Notes: generated by a model from the letters alone, not told the origin. Positions 34,113 to 47,061 are shown, counted from the stretch's first letter. The stretch: DNA of 64,000 bases from Micromonospora gifhornensis (GCF_016863515.1 NZ_BOPA01000006.1:54232-118231); one strand, 5' to 3'. Made by a program: numbers and translations.

Positions 34113-34975
34113 TCGAACGGTGGAAGGCCGAGGGCGGACTGCTGCCCATCACCCGGGTACCCGGCCACGCGCTGGCCGCCGTGGCCGAGGCCGCCGACCT
34201 CGCGGTGCTGCCGGTCGGTGCGGTCGAGTGGCACGGTCCGCACCTGCCGCTCGGCACCGACCTGCTGCTCGCCGAGGGGTTCGCCGGTGAACTGGCCACC
34301 GGTACGGCCCGCGCCGTGCTCTTTCCCGCCGCGCCGTACGCCGCCTGCCCCGGCCAGACCCGGCCCTGGCCGGGCACGGTGGCGCTGCGACCCGAGATCG
34401 CCGTGGGCTACCTCAGCGACGTGCTCGCCGGCATCGTGGAGTCGGGCTTTCCCCGGCTGCTCGTGGTCAACGGGCACGACGCCAACCTCTCCACGGTCCG
34501 TGCCGCGATGGAATGGGTGTCCGGCCGGCACCTGGCGAGCCTGCTGCTTGTCAACTGGTTCCAGCTGGTCGGCCCGGACGAGACGGGCGAGATCTTCGGT
34601 GCCCTGCCGGCCCGGGGACACGGCGGGGCGTACGAGAGTTCGGCAGTGCTCGCCTTCGACCCCGAGGCGGTGCACCTGTCCGCCACACCGGACCTGCCGC
34701 CGAAGCCGAAGCTGCCCACCCCGTACCCGTACGTGCTCATCGAGTCGCGACCCGACCCCTGGCAGGGCTGGTCGGGTCATGTCTCGCTGGCCAGCGAGGC
34801 GGCCGGGCAACGGATCCGCCACCTGGCCGGCGCGCGGCTGCGTGAGGTGATCGAGGCGTGGCTGGCAGCACCGTTACCCAGCCCGCCAGGGACGGACCAG
34901 CCCGGCTGGTCCGGCCGGCCGGCCTGGTCCGACCGACCTGACGGGAGCGGAAGGTCGGACCAGGCGGTCGGGTGA
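34100..34975 (+). CDS. creatininase/MftE-family amidohydrolase; contains a TTA codon
   Basis: 291 residues. The metal-binding landmarks of the creatininase fold are present: LPVGAVEWHGPHLPLGTDLLLAE (Glu/His/Asp), LLVVNGHDANLSTVRAAM, and a GHGGAYESSAVLAF block corresponding to the GHAGExET motif. Family members hydrolyse cyclic or peptide-like amides (creatinine, formamides, the mycofactocin precursor). GTG at 34,100 overlaps the permease by 13 bases. Codon 259 (34,874-34,876) is TTA, in a Pro/Gly/Ser-rich tail beyond the domain, so full-length product needs tRNA-Leu(UAA). Probably acts on the imported substrate; its chemistry is unknown. Confidence 0.85.
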   Translation: MDELIERWKAEGGLLPITRVPGHALAAVAEAADLAVLPVGAVEWHGPHLPLGTDLLLAEGFAGELATGTARAVLFPAAPYAACPGQTRPWPGTVALRPEIAVGYLSDVLAGIVESGFPRLLVVNGHDANLSTVRAAMEWVSGRHLASLLLVNWFQLVGPDETGEIFGALPARGHGGAYESSAVLAFDPEAVHLSATPDLPPKPKLPTPYPYVLIESRPDPWQGWSGHVSLASEAAGQRIRHLAGARLREVIEAWLAAPLPSPPGTDQPGWSGRPAWSDRPDGSGRSDQAVG

Positions 34976-35022
34976 CCCACTCGTCGGCTGCGCAGGACAA
35001 CGGACCACATTGGGAGGCCACC

Positions 35023-36483
35023 ATGACCCCGTCACTGACCACGTACCAACAGCACCATCTGCGCGTCGTGTTCGAGCATCACGCCGCCAACCTGTACCCG
35101 GCCATGGTCAAGGCCAGCCAGGCCCACGTCGTCATGCTCGCCGAGCAGGGCCTGATCCCCGCCGACTCCGCCGCGATGATGCTGCGTGGTCTGCTCGTCC
35201 TTGCCCAGGACCGGCCCGAGGACCTCGACTACGACGGCAGCGTCGAGGACGTCTACTACACGCTGGAGAAGCGGCTCGCCGCCGCCTGCGGGGTCGAGCC
35301 CTCCCAGCTCAGCGTGCAACTCGCCCGCAGCCGTAACGACCTCGACGCCGGGGTCTTCCGGATGGTGCTGCGCGACCAGCTGCTCGCCGTGCTCGACGCG
35401 GTGCTGGCGACCGGCCGGACCGTGCTGGACCGGGCCGATCGGCACGCCGACGTGGTGGTCACCGGCTACACCCACCGACGTCCGGCCCAGCCGACGAGCA
35501 TCGGGCACGTCTTCGCCGGCTACGCCGAGGCGCTGGCCGGTGAGGGCGTCGCCTACGCCGACCTGCTCGACGAGATGAACCGTTCGCCCCTGGGCTCCTG
35601 CGCGTTCGCCGGCACCGACCTGGACATCTCGCCCCGCCGCCTGGCGGACCTGCTCGGCTTCGAGCGGCTCGTCGTCAACTCCTACGAGGCGGTGGCCGGT
35701 GCCGATCACCTGGTCCGGGTCGCCACCCTCAACGCGCAGTCACTGGCCACCGGGGCCCGGCTGGCCCGTACCCTGATGGACTGGCTGACCTGGGGCTGGG
35801 TGGTCACCCCCGGCTCGTTCACCCAGGGCAGCAGCATCATGCCGCAGAAGCGCAACCCGGTCGTACTGGAACACCTGGTGTCGATGGCCGGCGCTGCCGC
35901 GGCCGACGCCGCCAGCGTGCTCAACAACGTCGGCGCCGCCTGGTGGGAGGACTCCAACAACGCCACCACCGACGTGCAGGCCCGGCTCTGGGACAGCGAC
36001 GACCGGGCGTACCGGTTCTTCAACCTGCTCGGCGGGCTGATCGCGGAACTGGATCCGCTGCGTCCGCCGACCAGCGAGGAGATCGTCGCCTCCGGTGCCA
36101 CCACGACCGCCGCCGCCGACGCGCTGGCCCGCCACGGCGTACCGTTCCGGGGCGCTCACTCGCTGCTCGGCCGGCTGGTACGGGCCGGCGCGCCCGCCAC
36201 CTGGACCGTCGAGGACGTCCGTACCGCGGCGGTCGACCTCGGCATCGCCGACCAGCTCGACGAGGTCGCGATCAGTGACCTGCTGGCCGCCGCCGTCCGC
36301 CCCGAATTCGTGCTCCGCCGCGCCCAGGCCGACGGCCCGGGCGAGACCGCAGTACGGGAGCAGGTGGCGCAGCTGCGGTCGATAATGGACGATGTGGCTG
36401 CGCGGGCGGATGCCCTGCGGGAACGGCTGCACCGTGCCGACGCGGCTCTGGCCGAGGCGGTCGCGGCGAGGGTGAGCCCGTGA
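35023..36483 (+). CDS. argininosuccinate lyase-family (fumarase/aspartase superfamily) enzyme
   Basis: 486 residues. Superfamily signature GSSIMPQKRNP (about 268-278, catalytic Ser loop), SVEDVYYTLEKRL and LARSRNDLDAGVFRMVLRDQLL (conserved region 1), and TGYTHRRPAQPTSIGHVFAGYAEAL (conserved region 2). The ArgH-like order is clear, but the context has no other arginine gene, so it probably catalyses beta-elimination or addition on another N-substituted aspartate/succinyl-like compound. ATG at 35,023 follows GGGAGG; an in-frame GTG at 34,972 overlapping the previous stop would add 17 residues. Confidence 0.85.
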   Translation: MTPSLTTYQQHHLRVVFEHHAANLYPAMVKASQAHVVMLAEQGLIPADSAAMMLRGLLVLAQDRPEDLDYDGSVEDVYYTLEKRLAAACGVEPSQLSVQLARSRNDLDAGVFRMVLRDQLLAVLDAVLATGRTVLDRADRHADVVVTGYTHRRPAQPTSIGHVFAGYAEALAGEGVAYADLLDEMNRSPLGSCAFAGTDLDISPRRLADLLGFERLVVNSYEAVAGADHLVRVATLNAQSLATGARLARTLMDWLTWGWVVTPGSFTQGSSIMPQKRNPVVLEHLVSMAGAAAADAASVLNNVGAAWWEDSNNATTDVQARLWDSDDRAYRFFNLLGGLIAELDPLRPPTSEEIVASGATTTAAADALARHGVPFRGAHSLLGRLVRAGAPATWTVEDVRTAAVDLGIADQLDEVAISDLLAAAVRPEFVLRRAQADGPGETAVREQVAQLRSIMDDVAARADALRERLHRADAALAEAVAARVSP

Positions 36484-37481
36484 CCGGGCAGCAGACACAG
36501 CATCGTGTGACAGCGGCAGTTGTGTCACCGCGACCACAGAACCACCTGGACCGACGGCCCGAAGGGCGATTTGACATCACCATGGAACAACCGGCAAACC
36601 CGCGACTGCTCGGTATCGACTTCGGCGGCACGAAGATGGCGATCGGCGTGGGTGACGTCGATGGTCGGCTGCTCGTCTCCGAGCGCCTGCCGACAAACGC
36701 CGAGCAGGGTGCGCAGCAGGCTCTGACCCGGGCGCTCGACCGGGCGCGGGAACTCGCCGACGGTACGGGCGGCACGATCGTGGCGGCCGGCATCGCCTCT
36801 CCCGGCGTGGTTCACGACCACTCCATCGAACTGGCACCGAACGTCCCCGGTTGGGAGCAGCTGCGCCTCGCCGAGGAGGTCCGCGCCCACCTCGGAGTGG
36901 CCTCCGTACGGGTGGCGAACGACCTCAACGCCGCCGCCTACGCCGAGCTGCGCCACGGCGCGTTGCGCGGCGTCGATTCCGGCCTGGTGATCGGGCTCGG
37001 GACCGGCGTGGCCGCAGCGGTGACGATCGGCGGCGAGGTGATCGCCGGACACCACGGCGCGGCCGGCGAGATCGCCTACGGTCTGACCGACCACAGCTGG
37101 CCCGCCGGTCTGGAGCCGATGCTGGAGGCGACCTTCTCCGGTCGGGCCCTGGACGAGTTGGCACAGCGCCTCGGACTGACCGGGCAGGCCGCCGCGCTCT
37201 GCGCCGCCGCGGCCCAACCCGGCCGGTTCCGGGACGAGCTGCGCCTGCGCGTCGACGAGTTGGCCCGCCACCTCGTCACCTGCTGCCTGCTGCTCGACCC
37301 GCACCGGATCGTGCTGGTCGGCAGCGTCGCCGGCAACGAGGTGGTGCGGGAGTTGCTCATCGAGCGGCTGACCCACGCGCTGCCGTACCAGCCGGAGATC
37401 GTCCTGTCGGCGTTCGCGCAGGACGCCGCGCTGCTCGGCTCGCTCGCCATGGCCGTGGAGGCGCTCCCGGCGACCGTCTGA
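36480..37481 (+). CDS. ROK-family kinase-like protein lacking the zinc motif
   Basis: 333 residues from the GTG overlapping the lyase stop (GTGA, 36,480-36,483); an internal ATG at 36,582 would remove 34 poorly conserved residues. ATP-binding LGIDFGGTKMAIGVGD, catalytic Asp in VANDLNAAAYAE, GLGTGVAAAVTIGG in place of the usual GTGIGGG, and AGEIAYGL where family members have GEIGH. No Cys-rich zinc motif follows. It may be a sugar kinase of altered specificity or a catalytically reduced sensor. It closes the catabolic operon and is followed by a bidirectional terminator. Confidence 0.85.
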   Translation: MTGQQTQHRVTAAVVSPRPQNHLDRRPEGRFDITMEQPANPRLLGIDFGGTKMAIGVGDVDGRLLVSERLPTNAEQGAQQALTRALDRARELADGTGGTIVAAGIASPGVVHDHSIELAPNVPGWEQLRLAEEVRAHLGVASVRVANDLNAAAYAELRHGALRGVDSGLVIGLGTGVAAAVTIGGEVIAGHHGAAGEIAYGLTDHSWPAGLEPMLEATFSGRALDELAQRLGLTGQAAALCAAAAQPGRFRDELRLRVDELARHLVTCCLLLDPHRIVLVGSVAGNEVVRELLIERLTHALPYQPEIVLSAFAQDAALLGSLAMAVEALPATV

Positions 37482-37491
37482 GAACTCGTGA

Positions 37492-37535
37492 ACGGCGAAC
37501 CGGCCCAAGCTGTCGCTCGGGCCGGTTCGCCGTTT
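37492..37535. terminator. bidirectional terminator between ROK kinase and ppc
   Basis: Perfect 16-bp stem (37,492-37,507 with 37,520-37,535), 12-base loop, between convergent genes. Confidence 0.88.
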
Positions 37536-37553
37536 CGCCAGATGATGCCGGCG

Positions 37554-40343
37554 TCAGCCGGTGTTGCGCATGCCGGCGGCGATGCCGTTGACGGTGGTGA
37601 GCAGGGCACGTTCCAGCGCCGTACCGTCGTTGGGGGCGCGCCGGCCGCCCGGTGCGGTGACCACCGCCCGACCGGCCGCACCGGAGTCGCGGTACTGCCG
37701 CAGCAGCGCGACCTGGAGGTGGTGCAGCGGCTCCAGGTAGGTGTCGCGCACCGCGAGGGTGCGTTGCAGCACGGGGGAGTTCTCCAGCAGGTCCGGTGAA
37801 TCGGTGACGGCCAGCACCTCGCGCCGGGTCAGCTCGTACTCCGCCTCGATCTTGTCGAAGATCGGGTGCAGCTTCTTCGGGACCAGGGTCTCCACGTACC
37901 GCCGGGCGATGCCGAGGTCGGTCTTGGACAGCATCATCTCCACGTTCGACAGGAACGTGCGGAAGAAGTGCCAGTTGCGGTGCATCTCGGCCAACACGTC
38001 GGCCAGCCCGGCCTCGCGTGCGGCGGCCAGGCCGGAGCCCACGCCGTACCAGCCGGGCACGATCTGCCGGGTCTGGGTCCAGCCGAACACCCACGGGATG
38101 GCCCGCAGACCGGACAGCCCGGCCCCGGTGTTCGGGCGCTTCGCCGGACGGGAGCCGATGTTCAACGCGCCGAGCAGCTCGGTCGGCGTGGACGCCCAGA
38201 AGTACGCCGGCAGATCCGGATCCTCCACGAGCGAGCGGTACGACCGGTAGGCCGACTCGGAGACCGCGTCCATCGTGGCGTCCCAGCGCTCCAGCATCTC
38301 GGCGGGCTGCCGGGGTGCGGTGTGCAGCAGGGTGGCCTGGAGCACGGCGGCCACGGTCAGTTCCAGGTTCTCCCGGGCCAGCGCCGGCAGGGTGTACTTG
38401 TCGGAGATCACCTCGCCCTGCTCGGTCACCTTGATCGCGCCGTCCAGGGTGCCGTACGGCTGGGCCAGGATCGCGTCGTGGGTGGGGCCACCGCCGCGAC
38501 CCACCGTGCCGCCCCGGCCGTGGAACAGTCGCAGGTGCACCCCGTGCCGGGCGGCCACGTCCCGCAGCGCCCGCTGCGCCCGGTGGATGGACCACTGGCT
38601 GGTGGTGATGCCGGCCTCCTTGTTGGAGTCGGAGTAGCCCAGCATCACCTCCTGCACGTCACCCCGGGCCGCCACCAGCGCCCGGTACGCGGGCAGCGAC
38701 AGCAACTCGTCGAGCAGCTCACCACCGGCGTTCAACTCGGCGGGAGTCTCCAGCAGCGGCACGATGCCGATGCGTGCCCGCCCGCTGTGCACGTCGACGA
38801 GCCCCGCCTCGCGGGCCAGCACCACGGCGGCGAGCACGTCGTCCACCCCGAGGGTCATCGAGATGATGTACGACTCGATGACCTCGCTGCCGAACCGGTC
38901 CTGCGCCTCGCGGATGGTGCTGAACACGTCGAACGTCTTGCGGGCCGACTCGGACAGCGGAGTGTCCGCAGCCGACAGCGGTCGGCGGCCGGTCAGCTCG
39001 TCGGCGAGCAGCTTGGTGCGCTCCAGCCGGCTCAACGACGGGTAGTCGTCGACCTCGCCGACCGCCGCGTACAGCTGGGCCAGTACCTCGTGGTGCTTCT
39101 CGGCGTGCTCCCGCACGTCCATGGTCGCCAGGTGCAGGCCGAACGCGGAGACCGTACGGATGGTCGAGGCGAGCCGCCCCACGGCGGTGAGCTGACCGGA
39201 GTTGCGGGCCAGCGAGGCGCGCAGCAGCTCCAGGTCGGCGATCAGCTCGGCCGAGCCCCGGTAGTCCCGCCCCGGCACGTGCGGGGTGCCCTGACGCAGC
39301 CGGGCCCGGGTGTTTGCCAGCTTGGCGCGTACGCACCGGGCCTTGAGCCGGTACGGCTCCTCGGCGTTGACCCGGCGGAACCGGGGGGCCACCTCGGGCA
39401 GCGCGTCCAGGTCGGCGGCGAGGCTGGCGGACAGGTCCAGCGACACCCCGCGCAGCCGGCGGGACACCGACACCTCGTTGATCAGTTCTTCCATCGCCGC
39501 CTCGGTGGCGGTCAGCCCGTGCTCGTGCTGGATGGCCAGCACCTCGCGGGTGACCGTCGGGGTGACGAACGGGTTGCCGTCCCGGTCGCCGCCGATCCAG
39601 GTGCCGAAGGTCAACGGGCGGGCCGTCGGTGAGGTCTCCACGCCGAGGGTGCGCAGCGTCTCGGCGAGGTCGTCGAGCACCTGCGGGGCGGCCTCGGCGT
39701 ACAGGTCGCGTAGGTAGTAGATGGCGTTGCGGGCCTCGTCGGTCGGGTCGGGACGATCCAGCCGCAGCTCGTCGGTCTGCCACATCAGGTCGAGCAGCTC
39801 GGCCAGCCGACGGTTCGCCGGGCCCTCGTCGCTGGCGCCGTAGAGGATCGCGTTCGCGGTCTCGGTGTCCAGCTCGTCGGCGATGGCGCGCAGCTTCGAC
39901 AGGATCGACCGGCGGGCCGCCTCGGTCGGGTGGGCGGTGAAGACCGGCCGGATCGCCAACCGGCGGGCCACCGCGGCGATCTCCTCCGCCGGCACTCCCC
40001 GCTCGGAGATCATCTTGGCCGCCTGGTCCAGCCAGCCACCCTGCACGGCCCGACGTCGACGCAGGTCGCGGGCCCGATGCACCTGCTCGGTGATGTTGGC
40101 CAGGTGGAAGTAGGTGGAGAAGGCGCGAGCCAGCTTCGTGCCGGTGGTCACGTCCAACCCGCCGAGGCGGCGGGCGGCGGCCGGGGCGTCGGTACGGACC
40201 TGGGCGCGGATCTCCTCCACGAGGTCGAGCAGCGGCCGACCCTCCTGGCGCGCCAGGGTCTGCCCGAGCAGGGTGCCCAGCCTGCGGATGTCGGCGCGCA
40301 GGGCGGCGTCGGGGCCGTCGTGATCGTGCTGGTCGGTCACCAT
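37554..40343 (-). CDS. ppc: phosphoenolpyruvate carboxylase
   Basis: Carboxylates PEP to oxaloacetate, the anaplerotic entry to the TCA cycle. 929 residues, normal length. Catalytic His138 in [40 protein letters not shown] (glycine-rich active-site loop), [10 protein letters not shown] and the C-terminal [16 protein letters not shown] with the terminal Asn-Thr-Gly. ATG at 40,343 is chosen for GAGGAGC upstream; 43 more in-frame codons upstream lack similarity and overlap a dispersed repeat. Single gene with its own promoter region. Confidence 0.97.
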   Translation of the reverse strand: MVTDQHDHDGPDAALRADIRRLGTLLGQTLARQEGRPLLDLVEEIRAQVRTDAPAAARRLGGLDVTTGTKLARAFSTYFHLANITEQVHRARDLRRRRAVQGGWLDQAAKMISERGVPAEEIAAVARRLAIRPVFTAHPTEAARRSILSKLRAIADELDTETANAILYGASDEGPANRRLAELLDLMWQTDELRLDRPDPTDEARNAIYYLRDLYAEAAPQVLDDLAETLRTLGVETSPTARPLTFGTWIGGDRDGNPFVTPTVTREVLAIQHEHGLTATEAAMEELINEVSVSRRLRGVSLDLSASLAADLDALPEVAPRFRRVNAEEPYRLKARCVRAKLANTRARLRQGTPHVPGRDYRGSAELIADLELLRASLARNSGQLTAVGRLASTIRTVSAFGLHLATMDVREHAEKHHEVLAQLYAAVGEVDDYPSLSRLERTKLLADELTGRRPLSAADTPLSESARKTFDVFSTIREAQDRFGSEVIESYIISMTLGVDDVLAAVVLAREAGLVDVHSGRARIGIVPLLETPAELNAGGELLDELLSLPAYRALVAARGDVQEVMLGYSDSNKEAGITTSQWSIHRAQRALRDVAARHGVHLRLFHGRGGTVGRGGGPTHDAILAQPYGTLDGAIKVTEQGEVISDKYTLPALARENLELTVAAVLQATLLHTAPRQPAEMLERWDATMDAVSESAYRSYRSLVEDPDLPAYFWASTPTELLGALNIGSRPAKRPNTGAGLSGLRAIPWVFGWTQTRQIVPGWYGVGSGLAAAREAGLADVLAEMHRNWHFFRTFLSNVEMMLSKTDLGIARRYVETLVPKKLHPIFDKIEAEYELTRREVLAVTDSPDLLENSPVLQRTLAVRDTYLEPLHHLQVALLRQYRDSGAAGRAVVTAPGGRRAPNDGTALERALLTTVNGIAAGMRNTG

Positions 40344-40414
40344 GCGCTCCTCACGGTAGTGCGAAGGACAGCGCTGTCCGACTTCCCCCGATCGTATCCG
40401 CGTCAGCCCGGCTG

Positions 40415-40468
40415 AAAGGAGGGGACCCTTGTTATCGCTTTCTGTATAGGAAGGGCCCCTTCTTAACG
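40415..40468. repeat. dispersed Micromonosporaceae-type intergenic repeat, copy A
   Basis: Degenerate unit 40,415-40,438 (GGGGACCCTTGTTATCGC core) followed by a good unit 40,448-40,468 with core GGAAGGGCCCCTTCTTAACG. The second core recurs identically at 61,901-61,920. It lies upstream of ppc. Confidence 0.75.
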
Positions 40469-40580
40469 TCACGGGCTGTCGATCGGCGAATATCAGTGCT
40501 GGTCGGGACGGTGGTGTCCGCGAGCGAACGCCGGTGTGCGGGCCGCCGAAACGGGGCTGCGGTGATCAATCCCACGTCGG

Positions 40581-40586
40581 TACCGT
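40581..40586 (+). promoter_or_regulatory. -10-like element before a 44-codon ORF
   Basis: TACCGT, exactly six bases before the GTG at 40,593, as in the other leaderless starts of this window. Confidence 0.35.
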
Positions 40587-40592
40587 CGGGGC

Positions 40593-40727
40593 GTGGCAGC
40601 GTTGATCTACCCGCCCAAGCCCCGGCCCGGCCGGAAGGCGCGCCGTTACGCCGAAACGGTGGGATCCGCAGGGGTGGGAAGCCGCCGTTACGGCGTAACG
40701 GAGTCGATCAAGAGAGCCCTCAGGTGA
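40593..40727 (+). CDS. possible 44-residue leaderless small ORF
   Basis: GTG to TGA, 44 codons, very basic (many Arg/Lys; starts VAALIYPPKPRPGRKARRYAE). It occupies the otherwise empty 250 bases between the repeat and the frameshifted gene, and its last 8 bases overlap that gene's 3' end. Support is only the TACCGT-N6-GTG promoter spacing and an uninterrupted frame. It contains the palindrome CCGTTACG-G-CGTAACGG at 40,685-40,701. It may be a chance frame. Confidence 0.25.
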   Translation: MAALIYPPKPRPGRKARRYAETVGSAGVGSRRYGVTESIKRALR

Positions 40728-41158
40728 GGTGGCAGCGGTTGGCGCTGAAGTGAGCGACGGCGGCGAGGATCTCCGCCTCGGACTTGTCAGCGAAGTTGAG
40801 GGTGGCGACCAGGCCGGAACCGTGCAGGGCGCTCAGCGCCGCACTGTCCAGCGCCGTGTAGAAGCCGGCCTTCGGCAGTATCCGGGGATCGTAGGGCTTG
40901 ACCACGAGCATCTTCTCGAAGAGCCAGCGGCGACGGGAGATCTGCGCGATGGCCTCCCAGGGCAACCAGACCGCCTGACCGCGGGTGGGCCGGGTACGGA
41001 TCCACAGCCCGGCCGGGCTCAGCGCCAGCACCGGGGCACGCCCGAACAACCACAACTGGATCCCGATCGGGACGGCGCTCAGCGCGAGCTCGGGGCGCGG
41101 CTGGCGGCTGGCCGCCGTACGGCGGTTGCGGCGGATAGCCGGGTGGCGGGTTGGTCAC
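40720..41158 (-). pseudogene. small PH-like membrane-associated protein gene interrupted by a frameshift
   Basis: The frame from GTG 41,158 (GGAG five bases upstream) encodes a Pro/Gly/Tyr-rich N-terminus MTNPPPGYPPQPPYGGQPPA, then becomes implausible (RARAERRPDRDP). The adjacent frame carries the sensible continuation PELALSAVPIGIQLWLFGRAPVLALSPAGLWIRTRPTRGQAVWLPWEAIAQI, ending at 40,720, and has no start codon of its own before a stop. Removing one C in the CCCC run at about 41,088-41,091 fuses them into a protein of about 145 residues with a membrane helix and a PH-like domain. It could be a real frameshift, a sequencing error or +1 recoding at CCC-CGA. Confidence 0.6.
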
Positions 41159-41378
41159 GGTACTCCGGTGTCAGACGGATACGGACGTCCAGCGTGGGAA
41201 GCCGATCAGAGACAGGCGACAGCGTCAATGTTCTCCGGTGCGCGTGGGTGAGCCCGAGCACGGCAACAGCCGTGGACGGCGCGGGATCGTCGCCCCGGAG
41301 AGATAGTGTCGACCGGTATGACCCCCCGTCCGTTCGGACGCGGGGTGCTCGTCGTGTCCTCGCGTCTCGGAAGTGATC

Positions 41379-45074
<3,696 letters not shown>

Positions 45075-45092
<18 letters not shown>

Positions 45093-45146
45093 CCCGCCAC
45101 CGCCGGAGCCCGCTGATCCGCGACTGCCGGAGCCCGCTGACCCACC
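45075..45146 (+). repeat. 24-bp tandem repeat straddling the mfd stop codon
   Basis: Three 24-bp units with core GCCGGAGCCCGCTGA. The first contains the mfd stop (45,090-45,092). As 24 is a multiple of three, each unit repeats the stop in frame. The repeat occupies most of the gap before the lipoprotein gene. Confidence 0.8.
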
Positions 45147-45206
45147 AGTCGGCTCCGGCGGAACCCTCCCAGGCAGGGCGGGAACCGGTCATGAGAGAGT
45201 GACGGA

Positions 45207-45980
45207 ATGCGTGCTCGCCGTCTTGTCGCCGTCGCCAGCGTGGCGGTCGGCCTGGTTGCCCTCTCCGCGTGTCGTTCCGAACCCGGTGTCGCCGCCTACA
45301 TCGGTGATCACTCGATCACCGAGGATGCGGTCACCGCGCTCATCGACGACGCGCGGACGAAGAACCCGGCGCCGACCGAGGAGGACGCGGCCATGCCGGG
45401 GCAGCAGCCGCGGCTGCCCGGGCGCAGCGAGGTGGTGAGCGTTCTGGTGCTCAGCGAGGTGTGCGAGCGGGTCTCCGCCGCCGAGAACTACCGGCCCCAG
45501 AACGTCGTCGATCCCGCGCAGATCGCCCAGGGTGTCGGCATGAACCCCGAGACCGAGTACGTGCGGCGTACCGCCGAGCTCTACAGCTGCCTGTCCGGCA
45601 TTCCGGTCGGCGAGCCGGTGGCCCCGACCCAGCAGGAGCTGACCGAGCTGGTCAACGCGGGCAAGCGGGCCGGCGCGGTGCCGGCCGAGGTGACCGTCGA
45701 GGAGGCCGCCGGCCAGCTCGACGGTGAGCAGCTGCGCTACGCGCTGGCCAACCGCAACTCGCTGGCCGAGGCGGTCGAGGCGTACGACGTGACGGTCAAC
45801 CCCCGTTACCGTCCGCTGGTGTTCCCGGTGTTGAGCTTCTCGGGTGCGACTCCGATCGTCGCGGTGGGCGTGCCGCTCGGTGAGCCGGCCTCCACGGCGG
45901 TCACCGACGTCTCCACCCCGAAGCCGCAGTTGGCGGACCACGCGGACGAAGGGGACCACGCGGGTCACGGGCACGGCTGA
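45207..45980 (+). CDS. SurA-N-like lipoprotein (peptidyl-prolyl isomerase/chaperone type)
   Basis: 257 residues. Lipobox VALSAC (Cys22), then AAYIGDHSITEDAVTALIDDAR, the pattern of SurA/PrsA N-terminal chaperone domains, a helical middle (EVVSVLVLSEVCERVSAAENY) and a His/Asp-rich C-terminal tail (DHADEGDHAGHGHG) that could bind metal. Actinobacteria often carry such a lipoprotein between mfd and mazG. It probably assists folding of exported proteins. ATG at 45,207 lies after GAGAGTGACG; the mazG start follows two bases after its stop codon. Confidence 0.75.
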   Translation: MRARRLVAVASVAVGLVALSACRSEPGVAAYIGDHSITEDAVTALIDDARTKNPAPTEEDAAMPGQQPRLPGRSEVVSVLVLSEVCERVSAAENYRPQNVVDPAQIAQGVGMNPETEYVRRTAELYSCLSGIPVGEPVAPTQQELTELVNAGKRAGAVPAEVTVEEAAGQLDGEQLRYALANRNSLAEAVEAYDVTVNPRYRPLVFPVLSFSGATPIVAVGVPLGEPASTAVTDVSTPKPQLADHADEGDHAGHGHG

Positions 45981-45982
45981 GC

Positions 45983-46975
45983 ATGCCTCGGATCGTCCTG
46001 CTGGTGACCTCACCCCGGTTGCCGGCCGGTCTGCTGACGGCAGCCGCCTGGGATGTCGTACGCGCCGCTGTGGTGTTGGCCGGGGCGGAGAGTGAGCTGA
46101 CCACGGCGATCCGGTCGGCGGGCGGGCAGGTGCGGGTGCCGGACGGCCCGGTGGTGCCGGCGCTGCTGGACGCCGCAGCGGCGCACGACACGGTGGTCTG
46201 GTTGGCCGGCCCGGCCGGTGACGAGGCGCTGGCCCGGGAACTCGGCCTGCGGCTGGCCCGGGAGCCGGGCCTGGCCGAGATGGAGCTGATGTACGGCTCC
46301 TGGGATCCGCCAGGTGCCCGGCTGCTCGACGCGGTGGCGGTGCTGGACCGGCTGCTCTCGCCCGGCGGCGATCCCTGGAAGCGGGCGCAGACCCACCAGA
46401 GCCTGGCCGGCTTCCTGCTGGAGGAGTGCTACGAGGCGTACGACGCGATCGTCGCCTCGGACACCGACTCGCTTCGCGAGGAGTTGGGCGACGTGCTGCT
46501 CCAGGTGGTGCTGCACGCTCGGCTGGCCGAGGAGTTGCCCGAGGACGAGCGGTGGACCATCGACGACGTGGCCGGTGGCCTGGTCGACAAGATGATCCGC
46601 CGTAACCCGCACGTCTTCGCCGGTGCCGAGGCAGGCAGCCTGGAGGAGATCACCGCCAACTGGGAGCGGATCAAGCAGGCCGAGAAGGCTCGTAAGTCGG
46701 TGCTGGACGGCGTCGCCCTGAGCCAACCGGCCCTCTCCCTGGCCACCCAGATCCTGGAACGCGCCACCCGCGCCAACCTCATCGCTCCCCTCCCCACCCC
46801 CGAAACCCAACCAACCCCCGAACAGACCCTGGGCGCCACCCTCCTCTCCACAGTGGCCAATGCCCACGCCGCCGGCCTCAACCCGGAATCCGCCCTCCGC
46901 CACACCACCCTCACCTACGCCAAAACCCTCCCCACCCCCGAACCCCCACCCCAACCCCCCACCCCGTCGAGTTGA
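45983..46975 (+). CDS. mazG: MazG nucleoside triphosphate pyrophosphohydrolase
   Basis: 330 residues. The N-terminal 105 residues (MPRIVLLVTSPRLPAGLLTAAAWDVVRAA) form the actinobacterial extra domain. The MazG domain follows: WKRAQTHQSLAGFLLEECYEAYDAI ... LREELGDVLLQVVLHARLAEE with the EExxE and ExxD metal ligands, then DVAGGLVDKMIRRNPHVF. It hydrolyses damaged or excess NTPs. The last 65 residues are Pro/Thr-rich, encoded by a stretch almost lacking G, and the stop codon lies inside hairpin element copy 2, so the C-terminus seems to have been extended by that element. Confidence 0.92.
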   Translation: MPRIVLLVTSPRLPAGLLTAAAWDVVRAAVVLAGAESELTTAIRSAGGQVRVPDGPVVPALLDAAAAHDTVVWLAGPAGDEALARELGLRLAREPGLAEMELMYGSWDPPGARLLDAVAVLDRLLSPGGDPWKRAQTHQSLAGFLLEECYEAYDAIVASDTDSLREELGDVLLQVVLHARLAEELPEDERWTIDDVAGGLVDKMIRRNPHVFAGAEAGSLEEITANWERIKQAEKARKSVLDGVALSQPALSLATQILERATRANLIAPLPTPETQPTPEQTLGATLLSTVANAHAAGLNPESALRHTTLTYAKTLPTPEPPPQPPTPSS

Positions 46976-47030
46976 TCAAGAAGTTTGCGTCTGAATCGCT
47001 GCCCTGTCAGACGCAAAGCTCTTGATCGAC
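46971..47030. repeat. intergenic hairpin element, copy 2
   Basis: 60 bp. The 24-bp arms start GTTGATCAAGAAGTTTGCG on the left and, read from the other strand, GTCGATCAAGAGCTTTGCG on the right, with few mismatches and a 12-base loop. It overlaps the mazG stop (46,973-46,975). C-rich to the left, G-rich to the right. It may also act as the mazG terminator. Confidence 0.75.
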
Positions 47031-47061
47031 AAGCGTGGCGTCGGGGGGTCGGCCCGGTGGG

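Noticed and set aside
35023..36483. Calling the lyase true argininosuccinate lyase (argH)
   Set aside because: The superfamily signature is shared by several lyases, and no other arginine-synthesis gene is adjacent; the operon is a transport/catabolism cluster.
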